Part shown: piece by piece, positions 7,596 to 18,261 of the stretch
How positions within the stretch are numbered: position 1 is the first letter of the stretch
How the letters are laid out: every line of letters starts with the position of its first letter
Assembly: GCA_045576455.1 (NCBI GenBank)
Contig: JAZNGM010000026.1
Location: 94,592 to 158,591 of the forward strand
Reading direction: 5' to 3'
From: RGIG4034 sp045576455
GTDB lineage: Bacteria; Bacillota; Clostridia; Lachnospirales; Lachnospiraceae
DNA: 64,000 nt
The notes under the pieces: model-generated
What the model saw: the letters and a program-made list of their open reading frames with translations, nothing else
The model's database searches: none
What the model was told of the DNA's origin: nothing
Translations under genes and position numbers: made by a program

Positions 7596-9866
7596 CTATT
7601 CTGCTTTTTCGGCAAGATATTTATCCATAAAATCCTCAAGAGGAATTGGTTTGGAATAATAATATCCTTGTACCAAGCGGCATCCTATCCGCCTTAATAT
7701 ATCTATCTGTTCTTCTGTTTCTACACCTTCACAAACAGCTTCCATTCCCAGTCCTTCTGCCATTTCAACAATCTTCTGTAAAATCAACGTACTGGTTTCT
7801 GATGTAATCGACTCACTAAAGAATTCCCGGTCAATTTTAAGATAATCGAGCGGTATATCTTTCAACAAATTAAGGGAAGAATATCCTGAGCCGAAATCAT
7901 CCATGGACAGTTTGAGTTCCTGACGTTTTAACCGGTTCATTGTATCAATCATTTTATTACGGTCGTCAAAGAAAACCGTCTCCGTCAATTCTAATTCAAC
8001 ATATTGTTTTGGAATACTATATGTTTTCAGCACCTTGGCAACATTATTAATGTACTCCGGATTATGTAACAAAAGTCTCGACTGGTTTATGGATATTGGA
8101 CAAATTTTAAGACCTTTATCCATTCTCTTACGGATTTCCCTGCATATGGACTCAAGCATATAAAAGTCAAGCTTCTCAATAAATCCGTTTCTTTCAAATA
8201 CAGGAATAAAACTTCCGGGGAACACAACGCTTCCGTCTTTCTTAATCCATCTGACCAAAGCTTCTGCTCCGTGCAGCCTGTTATTAACGATATCCCATTT
8301 AGGTTGTAAATACACCTTAAACTCGCCGGTTTCAAGTGCTCTCGTCATTTCAGATTCAATTTTATCAACTTTACGCATATCCTGTACTAATGCATCGGAA
8401 TAATAGGCAATCAGTTTTGCTTCATCGCCATACAGTGATTTTCTTGCCACATTAGCCCTGTCAATGATAAGGTCAATATCCGTATCCTGCTTTCTAATCT
8501 GATACACACCGAATTTAAGTCGTATAGGATACTTCACACCTATTCCACGCGCATACTCATTAATAGATTCCACATAATCCGCACGCTTCTGTTCTATCTG
8601 GCTGTCGTTAATATTCAATGTAACAAACTGGTCCGAGTCCATACGGACGCACAATTCCCTATCATCAAATATTCCTTTCAGATTATCAATACAAGCCCTT
8701 AAAATGTCATCTGCCTTATTATGTCCGTAGGCTTCGTTAATATAACGGAAATTACAGATATCAAACCGTTGGACAATATACGGGATTTCACGGTTTGCTG
8801 CAATCATTTGCAAAGCCTTATCCCTGAAATAGTTGGTATTTTGTCCGTTTGTAACATTATCCTCATAAGCAAGCTTTTCAATAGTAATATTTGTCTGTTT
8901 ACCATTGGCCCATACATAAATAATCAAACTGATCATAAGCATGATTATAAGAATACACACCAGTACGCTTCTGAATATAAGCGGCTTAACATCCGCAAGC
9001 TGGTCATCTTCGCAATATGCGGCATACAAATAGAGAGAATCCACACTATCTATAGGCTTTGCAACTGCCACTATATTTTTACCATCATTACGGTTAAATT
9101 CCTCATTAATCTCTTTTTCATCCAACATGTTTCTGCGCATACGGTTAATAGCCATCTTAGACGTAGCACCACCGTCGGAATACTTCATGAAATCATAGTA
9201 AAAGTCTTTATCATTAAAAGATATTTCAAGAGAACTGCCGGCTGCTGTTGAAATAATAGTTCCGTCCTTCTCTACCAAAAAACAGGAACCGTTATCTATC
9301 AGATATTGATATGAGCCGCCTGACAAAACATTCGAAAATCTTTCCAATCCAATAACATATCCATACGTTTTATTAGCATCCTTAACCGGACTGATTACCA
9401 TCACTACTTCCTGGCTGTCAGCCAGCACCAGTTCCGGCCTTATAACAATTGTCATTTTTTTATAAAAATTCAAACTACCTTTTATTTTGTCAAATATATT
9501 CGTCTTGGATATACCATTTCTATTATAAATCGTACCATCACGCTTAATATAAAAAAGACCGACAAAATGCTCATCGAAATGGGCTGAAAGAATTGTTTTT
9601 GCATCTGTATCTTCATCGCCTCTTAAAATAATAGGAAGCAAATCATCGCAGGTAGCTTTCACTCTTCCTTCCATAAAGACAATACTCGTATCCGCAATAC
9701 TTTCCGCCGAATCAAGCTGATTTATGAATTCGTTATTTACCCTCGTTTTATAAGCCCGGTACAAATCAGAAATATGATAAATACAGGCCAAAAGGCATAT
9801 TACAAGAATAATAAGTCCGATAATCAACGTATTTGTATCTTTCTTAGACCTTGCTTTAAGCTTCAT
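7596..9866 (-). CDS. Membrane c-di-GMP phosphodiesterase-like protein (Cache-like, degenerate GGDEF, EAL)
   Basis: 756 residues. Two TM helices (about 13-35 and 295-320) flank a Cache-like extracytoplasmic domain. The cytoplasmic part has a GGDEF-fold domain whose active loop reads MDSDQF instead of GGDEF (about 408), so cyclase activity is unlikely. The EAL domain keeps GAEALVRW (about 535), the DDFGSGYSS loop, DYLKIDREFF and the ETEEQ..QGYYYSKP end, so phosphodiesterase activity is plausible. The degenerate GGDEF may act as a GTP-binding regulatory domain. It starts the queH-argS gene string. Confidence 0.88.
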   Translation of the reverse strand: MKLKARSKKDTNTLIIGLIILVICLLACIYHISDLYRAYKTRVNNEFINQLDSAESIADTSIVFMEGRVKATCDDLLPIILRGDEDTDAKTILSAHFDEHFVGLFYIKRDGTIYNRNGISKTNIFDKIKGSLNFYKKMTIVIRPELVLADSQEVVMVISPVKDANKTYGYVIGLERFSNVLSGGSYQYLIDNGSCFLVEKDGTIISTAAGSSLEISFNDKDFYYDFMKYSDGGATSKMAINRMRRNMLDEKEINEEFNRNDGKNIVAVAKPIDSVDSLYLYAAYCEDDQLADVKPLIFRSVLVCILIIMLMISLIIYVWANGKQTNITIEKLAYEDNVTNGQNTNYFRDKALQMIAANREIPYIVQRFDICNFRYINEAYGHNKADDILRACIDNLKGIFDDRELCVRMDSDQFVTLNINDSQIEQKRADYVESINEYARGIGVKYPIRLKFGVYQIRKQDTDIDLIIDRANVARKSLYGDEAKLIAYYSDALVQDMRKVDKIESEMTRALETGEFKVYLQPKWDIVNNRLHGAEALVRWIKKDGSVVFPGSFIPVFERNGFIEKLDFYMLESICREIRKRMDKGLKICPISINQSRLLLHNPEYINNVAKVLKTYSIPKQYVELELTETVFFDDRNKMIDTMNRLKRQELKLSMDDFGSGYSSLNLLKDIPLDYLKIDREFFSESITSETSTLILQKIVEMAEGLGMEAVCEGVETEEQIDILRRIGCRLVQGYYYSKPIPLEDFMDKYLAEKAE

Positions 9867-9984
9867 TATTCAGGTACCCCACTCAAAGAATCTATCGTAA
9901 TAATTAGAAATCCACAATAATAATGCATACATTATACCATCTTTTCCACACCCAAGCAATACAATGGCTTGCTTACGCATAATT

Positions 9985-10027
9985 AAAAAACCGAATCCAG
10001 ACGGATATTCCGTTTGAATTCGGTTTT
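9985..10027 (-). terminator. Terminator after the aminotransferase gene
   Basis: A long hairpin whose outer arms are AAAACCGAATTC and GGATTCGGTTTT, with a T run on the minus strand, a few bases after the stop at 10033. Confidence 0.8.
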
Positions 10028-10032
10028 AATAA

Positions 10033-11316
10033 TTAATCTTGTAACATTTTTTCTACCGTACACAATTTGGTACATAATACAAAAAGTTCCGTAGCTGCTG
10101 CCATTTCCTCTTTGGTAGGATATGACGGTGCGATTCTTATATTACTGTCTTTCGGATCTTTTCCATACGGGAAAGTCGCTCCTGCACCCGTAAGGACAAC
10201 GCCGGCTTCTTTACATTTATTGACAATGGCTTTTGCACAACCTTCCATAGCTTCAAAAGAGATAAAGTAACCTCCCTTAGGAACTGTCCACTCACCCACG
10301 CCAAGGCCTTGCAATTCTTCTTCAAAAACTTTGATAACCGCTTCAAATTTAGGTCTCATAATGTCCGCATGTTTTTTCATGGTCGCCATTACGCCATCTG
10401 CATTCTTGAAATATCTTACGTGGCGGAGCTGATTCACCTTATCTGAACTTATCGTCTGGACGGTAAGCGTCTTCTTAATCCATTCCAGATTATTTTTAGA
10501 GGAAACAACACAAGAGATACCTGCTCCGGCAAAACTTATCTTTGAAGTTGACGCAAATTCAAAAACCATATCAGGATTACCGGCTTTTTCGCACTCCGAT
10601 AAAATCTCCAAAATTTCATCACGGTTATCATCATAAAGGTGATGCACGCAGTATGCGTTATCCCAATAAATTCTAAAATCATCTGCTTTCGGCTTTAAAG
10701 CGGCAAATCTCTTTACCGTATCAAACGAATAGGAAATACCCTGTGGATTGGAATATTTCGGCGTACACCAGATACCTTTTACAGATGCATCATTATTAAC
10801 ATATTCCTCTACCATATCCATATCCGGACCTTCCGGCGTCATAGGAATATTAATCATCTCAATGCCAAATGTTTCCGTAATCTTAAAGTGTCTGTCATAT
10901 CCCGGAACCGGACATAAGAATTTAATCTTATCAAGTTTGCACCATGGCGTGCTTCCGTTTACACCAAACACCATGGAACGCGATATCATATCATACATAA
11001 GCTGAAGGCTTGCATTACCGCCCATAATAACATTATCAGCAGGCACATTAAGAATATCTCCCATCAGCTTTCTTGCTTCATATATTCCTTCCAGCACACC
11101 ATAATTTCTACTGTCTGTGCCATCCTCTGTATACATGTCGGAATTTGAATTCACAACGTCAAGCAATGCCATTCCCATATCAAGTTGCTCCGGCGTTGGC
11201 TTTCCTCTTGACATATCTAATTTTAAGCCCTTTTTCTTTACATCCTCAAACTGAAGCACCAGTTCTTCATAAAGCTTTTCAAGCTCTTGTTTACTCATTG
11301 CAGTTAATGCCTTCAT
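10033..11316 (-). CDS. PLP-dependent class I/II aminotransferase (aspartate aminotransferase-like)
   Basis: 427 residues of the fold-type I family. SRGKPTPEQLD near the N-terminus and the Schiff-base lysine in FASTSKISFAGAG match the MocR-type/aspartate aminotransferase subgroup common in Clostridia; YWDNAYCVHHLY holds the PLP-binding Asp and Tyr. The amino-group donor is not decidable from sequence alone. The start at 11316 has AAGGAGAG six bases upstream, while an in-frame extension to 11385 would run through a 30-bp palindrome and is rejected. It is a single gene with its own promoter and terminator. Confidence 0.88.
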   Translation of the reverse strand: MKALTAMSKQELEKLYEELVLQFEDVKKKGLKLDMSRGKPTPEQLDMGMALLDVVNSNSDMYTEDGTDSRNYGVLEGIYEARKLMGDILNVPADNVIMGGNASLQLMYDMISRSMVFGVNGSTPWCKLDKIKFLCPVPGYDRHFKITETFGIEMINIPMTPEGPDMDMVEEYVNNDASVKGIWCTPKYSNPQGISYSFDTVKRFAALKPKADDFRIYWDNAYCVHHLYDDNRDEILEILSECEKAGNPDMVFEFASTSKISFAGAGISCVVSSKNNLEWIKKTLTVQTISSDKVNQLRHVRYFKNADGVMATMKKHADIMRPKFEAVIKVFEEELQGLGVGEWTVPKGGYFISFEAMEGCAKAIVNKCKEAGVVLTGAGATFPYGKDPKDSNIRIAPSYPTKEEMAAATELFVLCTKLCTVEKMLQD

Positions 11317-11361
11317 TAAAACTCTCCTTACAAATACCTTGCATATTTCCATGCAAAACAT

Positions 11362-11391
11362 GAGTGTATAATTGTATACAATCATACACTC
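11362..11391 (-). promoter_or_regulatory. 30-bp palindrome at the transcription start of the aminotransferase gene
   Basis: A 30-bp inverted repeat with one mismatched pair, arms GAGTGTAT(A/G)ATTGTA, centred on GTATAC. It begins within about 6 bp of the -10 box, where a repressor would block initiation or where the RNA would form a 5' hairpin. A second small palindrome, GCAT-N6-ATGC, lies at 11341-11354. Confidence 0.6.
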
Positions 11392-11396
11392 ACAAT

Positions 11397-11425
11397 ATTT
11401 TACACTATTCTTTTTACTAATTCAA
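11397..11425 (-). promoter_or_regulatory. Promoter of the aminotransferase gene
   Basis: Minus strand: TTGAAT (11425-11420), 17-bp spacer, TAAAAT (11402-11397), immediately upstream of the palindrome. Confidence 0.6.
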
Positions 11426-11427
11426 GA

Positions 11428-14379
11428 TTAATTTTCTTCTTCTTCCAATTTATCCAAAAATTGTTTGGTCCATTCAGCACATATATCATAATTAATGGCA
11501 AGAGAAGTCTTCTTAATCTCATTCATATAGTATGAATAACTCTCCGGTAAATCATACGATTCAAGCTTAGCCACCAGCTCATCTATTGCATCAATATCAA
11601 AAGAATCTATTGCAATCATAAGATTGTTGAGCATTTCTATTAATTCGTCACGGCTCGCTTGTGCTTTTACCTCTTCTGTTTCTATACGATATGGCGCCAG
11701 TATATCTTTATACTTCCGATATGTTTTTATCATGTCAGGAGTTTTTGCATGGATTTCCTGCAAATCACCATATTGTGCGCATTGCTCAAGATAGGCCGCC
11801 GCCTTAGACAACTCTGTCGCACCAATCATCTTCGCCGAGCTCTTAAGTGCATGCACCTCAACCGTATATTTATCTATCACTTCCTGTTGCTCATACATCT
11901 CGATAATAGCTGACTTTTCATTAATCAAGCTTTCAAATATGCGCAACGACTCGATATAGACATCATAATTGCCACCAACCAGTTCCAACGCTTCCTTTTC
12001 ATTAAGCATGGTATCAGCACCTGACATCTCATCCTGTGCCTTAATAAGTCCAAGCAGTTCTTCAATATCATCTTGTGTAGTCAGGGAACCGCTCACTACC
12101 TCAGCCTGGGAACCTTCAATCACTTTATCGGCCGGCAACCATTTGCGGATCATCTTCTTAATATCTTCACTCCGTACCGGTTTGAACAGGTAATCATTCA
12201 TACCGGCTTCAAGAAACTTGCTCTCCATTTCCTTAACTGCATTCGCCGTAAATGCAATAATCGGAACCATCTGATAATATTCCTCCGGCATACTTCTGAT
12301 ACGTTTTGCCGTTTCAATACCATCAATATCCAGCATCATATGATCCAGGAATATAAGGTCATAGTGATTCTGCGTAACCAGGTCAATACATGGCAGACCA
12401 CCATCGCACAATGTAACTTTCGCACAGAGATCTTTAATAAGTGTATCTACTACCATAAGATTAACTTTATTATCATCAACAATAAGTATAGAAGCTTCCG
12501 GTGCAATGTATTGTTTTCCAATGACATTCGTAAATGTCTCTTCTATAAGTAACGAATCCGCAAAATTTTCTATCGGTTGTAATGATACAATTCCCTGCGG
12601 AACCCTAATGGTAAACGCACTTCCTTCACCATATTGGCTGGTAACCTCAAGTCTTCCTCCCATATTGGTAAGGAGCTGTTTTGTTATGGCAAGTCCAAGC
12701 CCCGTACCTTCCACCGATTTATTCTTAACAGTATCCAGACGTTCAAAACTTTCAAACATCTTAGATAAATCTTCTTCCTTGATACCTATTCCCGTGTCTG
12801 TAACGGTAATAATAAGTTCAAGCTTCGTATCATCAAGCTGTTCCCAGGTGGTGGACAAGGTAATACTTCCCCTGTCAGTATACTTAACCGCATTATTCAA
12901 AATATTTATTATAATCTGTTGTACTCTTGTTTCATCACCAATCAGCTTTTGCGGCATATCTTCCGCTACGCTGTAGACTACCTCAAGTGCTTTCTGCTGT
13001 GCCTTTACACTTATAATATTATAGGTTGTCCTTAACAATTTAGCATAATCATATTCTTTCTCTTCTAATTGCATCTTACCTGATTCAATCTTGGAGAAAT
13101 CAAGAATATCATTAATGATAGCAAGAAGAACATTTCCGGCACTCTCTATCTTCTGTGCATAATTTCTGATGGTATCGGAATATGCTTCCTTGGTAATCAT
13201 CTCAGTCATACCGATAATTGCGTTCATCGGTGTCCTGATTTCATGACTCATATTCATAAGGAATGCTGATTTTGCATTATTAGCCGCCTCTGCATCCACT
13301 AATGCCGCTTCAGCAATACTCTTCTGCAATTCAAGTTCCTTAAGCATATTCTGTTCCTGGGTAACATCGGATATAAATACTATGTATGCCTTCAAATCAC
13401 CATATCGGTCATACTGCAAATCACAACGCATTTCCATTTTTCTCATTTCATCATTCAATTCACAATCAACGAGATATGTAAAAGTAGGACGCTGTTCCTT
13501 TACTGCTTCTGCTATCTGTTCTATCTTAGGCATCGGTATCACTTGTTGTACCTTATGAACCAGACTTCCAATCAGTTCTTCTTCCGTTTTTCCAAGTAGT
13601 TCACAATAAGCACGGTTACAGTTAGAAATTCTTCCGTTAAACTCTATAAATGCCATTGGCGTACTCAAATGCTCTATCTGATATACGGCAAGTTCATTTT
13701 TAGGCATATCGAGCATGTTGGAATACTTGGCCGCTAAATAAAACAAACGGCACAACAGGCACACAAATAAACCTTCTGACGGATCCGTCGGAACCATAAG
13801 TATCATCCTGACAAGAGATGTCATTAACACAACTGTGATTACGCCCAAACTGATAATTAACCAAAGACGTAAGCACTGCTTTTCTCTTTTCATTTTTACT
13901 TTTTTTAGGGAATAACACAATATAACTACATCTGCAATGGCTAGTATAATATTAAATGAAAAATACAAAACATTATGTATTGTAAACTTGTCAACATAGA
14001 ACCAGCCATACATGGTATGACACATCGTGGTTGAGTCTGTTATATATTTATAGAACCACGACAACACACCCAGAATAGGCACCACTATTTTACCGATACG
14101 ATATAACCGTGGATTCGGAAAATACGCCAGAATAAACAAAAAGACGCTTGCCCCTAACATATTTGATGCAAGCAACGATAAATTAGCAAAGAAAAGGCTG
14201 TGACTTTCCGGACATATCATTAAAACCGCAAGTGAGCCTGCCCATACAAAGGCAGACAAACACATGCAGGCAAATGTAACATTCCGTTTACTAAAGTATA
14301 CGGAGGACCAGAGTATTTTCTGGCCCCACAATATACATGTAAAAGCTAAAGCAAATAGTAAAAGTGAATAATAGACCAT
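11428..14379 (-). CDS. Hybrid histidine kinase with 7TM input domain, PAS, receiver and Hpt
   Basis: 983 residues. Seven TM helices in the first 225 residues form a 7TM kinase input domain. A PAS domain follows, then a coiled linker, HisKA with NMSHEIRTPMN (His about 380), an HATPase with the G boxes GTGLGLA and GEGSAF, a receiver with Asp in FLDHMMLDIDG (about 676) and an Hpt domain with His in VHALKSSAKM (about 843). It is preceded by GGAGGTG, 7 bp from the ATG. It lies 64 bp behind purL on the same strand with no clear terminator between, so read-through is possible. Close in design to the kinase at 21.9 kb. Confidence 0.88.
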   Translation of the reverse strand: MVYYSLLLFALAFTCILWGQKILWSSVYFSKRNVTFACMCLSAFVWAGSLAVLMICPESHSLFFANLSLLASNMLGASVFLFILAYFPNPRLYRIGKIVVPILGVLSWFYKYITDSTTMCHTMYGWFYVDKFTIHNVLYFSFNIILAIADVVILCYSLKKVKMKREKQCLRLWLIISLGVITVVLMTSLVRMILMVPTDPSEGLFVCLLCRLFYLAAKYSNMLDMPKNELAVYQIEHLSTPMAFIEFNGRISNCNRAYCELLGKTEEELIGSLVHKVQQVIPMPKIEQIAEAVKEQRPTFTYLVDCELNDEMRKMEMRCDLQYDRYGDLKAYIVFISDVTQEQNMLKELELQKSIAEAALVDAEAANNAKSAFLMNMSHEIRTPMNAIIGMTEMITKEAYSDTIRNYAQKIESAGNVLLAIINDILDFSKIESGKMQLEEKEYDYAKLLRTTYNIISVKAQQKALEVVYSVAEDMPQKLIGDETRVQQIIINILNNAVKYTDRGSITLSTTWEQLDDTKLELIITVTDTGIGIKEEDLSKMFESFERLDTVKNKSVEGTGLGLAITKQLLTNMGGRLEVTSQYGEGSAFTIRVPQGIVSLQPIENFADSLLIEETFTNVIGKQYIAPEASILIVDDNKVNLMVVDTLIKDLCAKVTLCDGGLPCIDLVTQNHYDLIFLDHMMLDIDGIETAKRIRSMPEEYYQMVPIIAFTANAVKEMESKFLEAGMNDYLFKPVRSEDIKKMIRKWLPADKVIEGSQAEVVSGSLTTQDDIEELLGLIKAQDEMSGADTMLNEKEALELVGGNYDVYIESLRIFESLINEKSAIIEMYEQQEVIDKYTVEVHALKSSAKMIGATELSKAAAYLEQCAQYGDLQEIHAKTPDMIKTYRKYKDILAPYRIETEEVKAQASRDELIEMLNNLMIAIDSFDIDAIDELVAKLESYDLPESYSYYMNEIKKTSLAINYDICAEWTKQFLDKLEEEEN

Positions 14380-14443
14380 ATATTACACCTCCAGAGGGAG
14401 TCCCCAATCATACAATCTCTTTATCTTCAGTAACAGGTACTAC

Positions 14444-17400
14444 TTATTTAAAGTAAGAAACACCGGATTCGAATATCTTAAGATCCTGCTCTCCGTAAAT
14501 ATTTACTGCAACAGCATCTCCGCGTCTTTCCACGTGTGCCATCTTACCTAAGCATCTTCCGTCAGCAGATGTAATACCTTCAATAGCTGCGTAAGAACCG
14601 TTAACATTCCATTCTTCATCCATGGAAATATTTCCGTTCAGGTCGGCATACTGTGTAGCAACCTGTCCGTTTTCGAAAAGTTTCTTAATCCACTCTTCGT
14701 TAGCAACGAATCTTCCCTCACCATGAGAAGCAGGTGTTACATACGTCTTACCAAGTTCCGCCAATCTGAGCCATGGAGACTTATTGGAAACAACCTTGGT
14801 ATAAACCATCTTGGATATATGACGGTTAATTGTATTAAATGTAAGTGTAGGTGACTCTGCATTCTGTCCGGTAATCTTACCATGCGGTACAAGTCCCAAC
14901 TTAATCAGCGCCTGGAAACCGTTACAGATACCCAATGCAAGTCCGTCTCTTTCCTCAAGAAGTTTGGTAACTGCTTCCTTCATCTTAGCATTCTGGAAAG
15001 CAGTAGCAAAGAATTTCGCACTTCCATCCGGTTCGTCGCCGGCGGAGAAACCACCCGGGAACATAATAATCTGTGCAGAATCAATAGCTTTTTCAAATAC
15101 TTCCACACTGTTTCTGATATCTTCCGCAGTCTGGTTACAAAATACCTTGGTAATGACATTGGCACCTGCACGTTCAAACGCTTTTGCGCTGTCGTATTCA
15201 CAGTTTGTACCCGGGAATACCGGTATAAATACGGTAGGTTTTGCTACCAGGTTCTTACAAACATAAATCTTATCCGTACTGTAAATGCCTGTATTTACCG
15301 GTGTAGTATCTTTCATTGCTTTGGTAGGGAATACTTTTTCAAGTGTTCCTGTCCATGCACTTACCGCATCCTCTTCTGTAATGACATTACCGCAGATTAC
15401 GAAGTCTTTTTCTGTTACCTCACCGACAATTTCATAATCCTGTGTAATAGATGCAAGACAATCTTTATTAACTTCTGCTATGATGCAACCGATTTCGTTT
15501 ACAAACAAATCTGCTGCTTCAAGCTTATCATCAAACTTCACACCCAGTTTGTTACCAAATGCCATCTTTGCACAGGCTGCTGCAACACCTCTTGCATCTA
15601 CCGCATAAGCTGATACGATACTTCCGTTTACGATTAATTCGTGAACAGCATCATACATAGCCATAACATCACGATAAACAGGAACATCATATTCATCTTT
15701 TTCTATATTGAACTTAACAAGCACATTTCCTGCCTTCTTAAGTTCCGGTGTAATAATCTCTTTATGGCTTGCAACGTCCACTGCAAATGAAACTAATGTC
15801 GGAGGAACATCAATATCATTAAAGGTTCCTGACATACTGTCCTTACCGCCGATAGAAGCAAGTCCAAAACCAATCTGTGCATCATAAGCACCCAGCAACG
15901 CTGCAAATGGCTGACTCCATCTTGCAGGGTCTTCCGTCATTCGTCTGAAATACTCCTGGAAAGTAAAGTGAATCTTCTTATAATCTCCGCCGCTTGCAAC
16001 AATCTTAGACATTGATTCCGTCACAGCATAAATTGCTCCGTGGTACGGGCTCCATGAAGATAAGTACGGATCAAAACCGTAGCTCATCATCGTTACAGTA
16101 TCTGTTGTACCCGTAAGAACAGGTAACTTTGCAACCATTGTCTGTGTTTCAGTTAACTGATATTTACCACCGTATGGCATAAATACGCTTCCTGCACCGA
16201 TAGAGCCGTCGAACATTTCCACAAGCCCCTTCTGTGAACAGACATTCAAGTCTTTAAGCGTTGTAAGGAAAGCGCCCTTAACATCATTTTTATTTAAGGC
16301 TTCTTCCACTTTTTTATCAGCGTATTTTTCAAAATAATTATCTTCTTTAACAGGTATATCTACCTGTACGGTTGTTTCCTGATGTGCACCGTTTGTATCA
16401 AGGAAGGCTCTCTTCAAATTAACGATTTCTCTTCCTCTCCACTTAAGTACAAGTCTCGGCTCTTTAGTTACTACTGCAACCGGAACGGCTTCCAGGTTTT
16501 CTTCAGCAGCATATGCCAAAAACTGTGCTTCATCTTTAGGGTCTACAACTACGGCCATTCGCTCCTGTGATTCAGAAATAGCAAGTTCGGTTCCGTCAAG
16601 TCCGGCATATTTCTTAGGCACAAGGTCTAAGTCAACCGTAAGTCCTGCCGCAAGTTCACCGATTGCAACCGATACACCACCTGCACCAAAGTCATTACAC
16701 TTTTTGATGTGACGGCTAACTTCTTCTCTTCTGAAAAGGCGCTGTATCTTACGTTCTGTAGGTGCATTTCCCTTCTGGACTTCTGCTCCGCAAGTCTCAA
16801 TGGAGCTTTCCGTATGCACCTTGGAAGATCCTGTTGCACCGCCACAACCGTCACGGCCGGTTCTTCCGCCTAACAAGATAATAACATCATTAGGGTCAGA
16901 AGTTTCACGGATAACATTCTTTCTTGGAGCCGCTCCCATAACGGCACCGATTTCCATACGTTTTGCAACGTAATTAGGATGATATATTTCTTTTACAAAG
17001 CCTGTTGCAAGTCCAATCTGGTTACCGTATGAAGAATAACCCTGTGCCGCACCGCGGACAAGCTTCTTCTGGGACAACTTACCTTTCATGGTTTCTGCAA
17101 CCGGAACGGTAGGATCTGCTGCACCGGTTACACGCATAGCCTGATATACATATGTTCTTCCTGAAAGCGGATCACGGATAGCACCGCCAAGACAGGTAGC
17201 CGCACCACCGAAAGGTTCAATTTCTGTCGGATGGTTATGCGTTTCATTCTTAAAGTTAACAAGCCATTCTTCTGTAATTACACCGTTACCATCGTTATAG
17301 TCGATTTCAACCGGTACTACGATAGAACAAGCATTGATTTCTTCAGATTCCTCTAAGTCCGTAAGTTTTCCGTCTTTTTTAAGCTTACGCATTGCAATTA

Positions 17401-18238
17401 AAGCAAGGTCCATAAGACAAATGTACTTATCGTCTCTTCCCTTGAAAATTTCTTCCCTGGTATCAAGATAGCTCTGATACGTTGTCTCAAGTGGTGTTCT
17501 GTAATAACCGTTACCAAAAGTAACGTCCTTAAGTTCTGTTGAGAAAGTAGTGTGACGGCAATGGTCAGACCAATATGTATCAAGCACCCTGATTTCCGTT
17601 ACGGAAGGGTCTCTCTTTTCATCATTTGCGAAATAATTCTGAATATGTTTGAAATCTTTAAAGGTCATGGCAAGTCCTAATGAATCATATAACTTCTTAA
17701 GACTCTCCTCATCCATAGTAGTAAAACCGTCAAAAATAGCGATATCATCCGGTTCATCATATTCCGTTACCAATGTATCCGGTTTTTCAAGTCCTGTTTC
17801 TCTTGAATCAACCGGGTTAATGCAGTATGCTTTGATTTTTGCAAATTCTTCTTCACTGATACTACCTTCAAACGCATATGTAACTGCAGTTTTGATAATA
17901 GGTTCTTCGTCCTCTTTCAAAAAACGCACACACTGCTCAGCAGAATCCGCTCTCTGGTCAAACTGTCCCGGAAGGAACTGCACGCTGAATACTTTAGCCG
18001 CTTCTCTTCCTTTAAAATCTTCACGATACAGTATATCAACAGGCGGCTCAGAGAAAACGGTAAGTAATGCTTTCTCAAACACGTCATCTGATATATTTTC
18101 CACGTCATATCGAATCAATACACGAACCTTGGTAACCCCCGTTATACCTAGATAGTTTTGTATCTCCTCCCTGAGTTCTCTTGCCTTAACTGCAAAAGGC
18201 TCCTTCTTTTCAACGTAGATACGTCTTACTGCGCTCAT
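14444..18238 (-). CDS. purL: Phosphoribosylformylglycinamidine synthase, single-chain
   Basis: 1264 residues. It catalyses FGAR to FGAM (ATP and glutamine) in purine synthesis. It is the single-chain type used by many Clostridia instead of PurLQS: an N-terminal PurS-like region, two AIRS-type halves (THNHPTEIEPFGGAATC and the GGKDSMSGTF loop), and a C-terminal glutaminase with FPGTNCEYDSAKAFERAGA, nucleophile Cys in GICNGFQ (about 1101) and the His-Glu pair in SHGEGRF. The ATG has GGAGG six bases before it. It lies 23 bp behind a TetR-family gene. No purine riboswitch is visible in front of it. Confidence 0.96.
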   Translation of the reverse strand: MSAVRRIYVEKKEPFAVKARELREEIQNYLGITGVTKVRVLIRYDVENISDDVFEKALLTVFSEPPVDILYREDFKGREAAKVFSVQFLPGQFDQRADSAEQCVRFLKEDEEPIIKTAVTYAFEGSISEEEFAKIKAYCINPVDSRETGLEKPDTLVTEYDEPDDIAIFDGFTTMDEESLKKLYDSLGLAMTFKDFKHIQNYFANDEKRDPSVTEIRVLDTYWSDHCRHTTFSTELKDVTFGNGYYRTPLETTYQSYLDTREEIFKGRDDKYICLMDLALIAMRKLKKDGKLTDLEESEEINACSIVVPVEIDYNDGNGVITEEWLVNFKNETHNHPTEIEPFGGAATCLGGAIRDPLSGRTYVYQAMRVTGAADPTVPVAETMKGKLSQKKLVRGAAQGYSSYGNQIGLATGFVKEIYHPNYVAKRMEIGAVMGAAPRKNVIRETSDPNDVIILLGGRTGRDGCGGATGSSKVHTESSIETCGAEVQKGNAPTERKIQRLFRREEVSRHIKKCNDFGAGGVSVAIGELAAGLTVDLDLVPKKYAGLDGTELAISESQERMAVVVDPKDEAQFLAYAAEENLEAVPVAVVTKEPRLVLKWRGREIVNLKRAFLDTNGAHQETTVQVDIPVKEDNYFEKYADKKVEEALNKNDVKGAFLTTLKDLNVCSQKGLVEMFDGSIGAGSVFMPYGGKYQLTETQTMVAKLPVLTGTTDTVTMMSYGFDPYLSSWSPYHGAIYAVTESMSKIVASGGDYKKIHFTFQEYFRRMTEDPARWSQPFAALLGAYDAQIGFGLASIGGKDSMSGTFNDIDVPPTLVSFAVDVASHKEIITPELKKAGNVLVKFNIEKDEYDVPVYRDVMAMYDAVHELIVNGSIVSAYAVDARGVAAACAKMAFGNKLGVKFDDKLEAADLFVNEIGCIIAEVNKDCLASITQDYEIVGEVTEKDFVICGNVITEEDAVSAWTGTLEKVFPTKAMKDTTPVNTGIYSTDKIYVCKNLVAKPTVFIPVFPGTNCEYDSAKAFERAGANVITKVFCNQTAEDIRNSVEVFEKAIDSAQIIMFPGGFSAGDEPDGSAKFFATAFQNAKMKEAVTKLLEERDGLALGICNGFQALIKLGLVPHGKITGQNAESPTLTFNTINRHISKMVYTKVVSNKSPWLRLAELGKTYVTPASHGEGRFVANEEWIKKLFENGQVATQYADLNGNISMDEEWNVNGSYAAIEGITSADGRCLGKMAHVERRGDAVAVNIYGEQDLKIFESGVSYFK

Positions 18239-18261
18239 GATAATCCTCCGTAATTGTTATT

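Noticed and set aside
14882..15613. 243-residue plus-strand ORF
   Set aside because: Antisense of purL, cysteine-rich by codon chance; no supporting signals.
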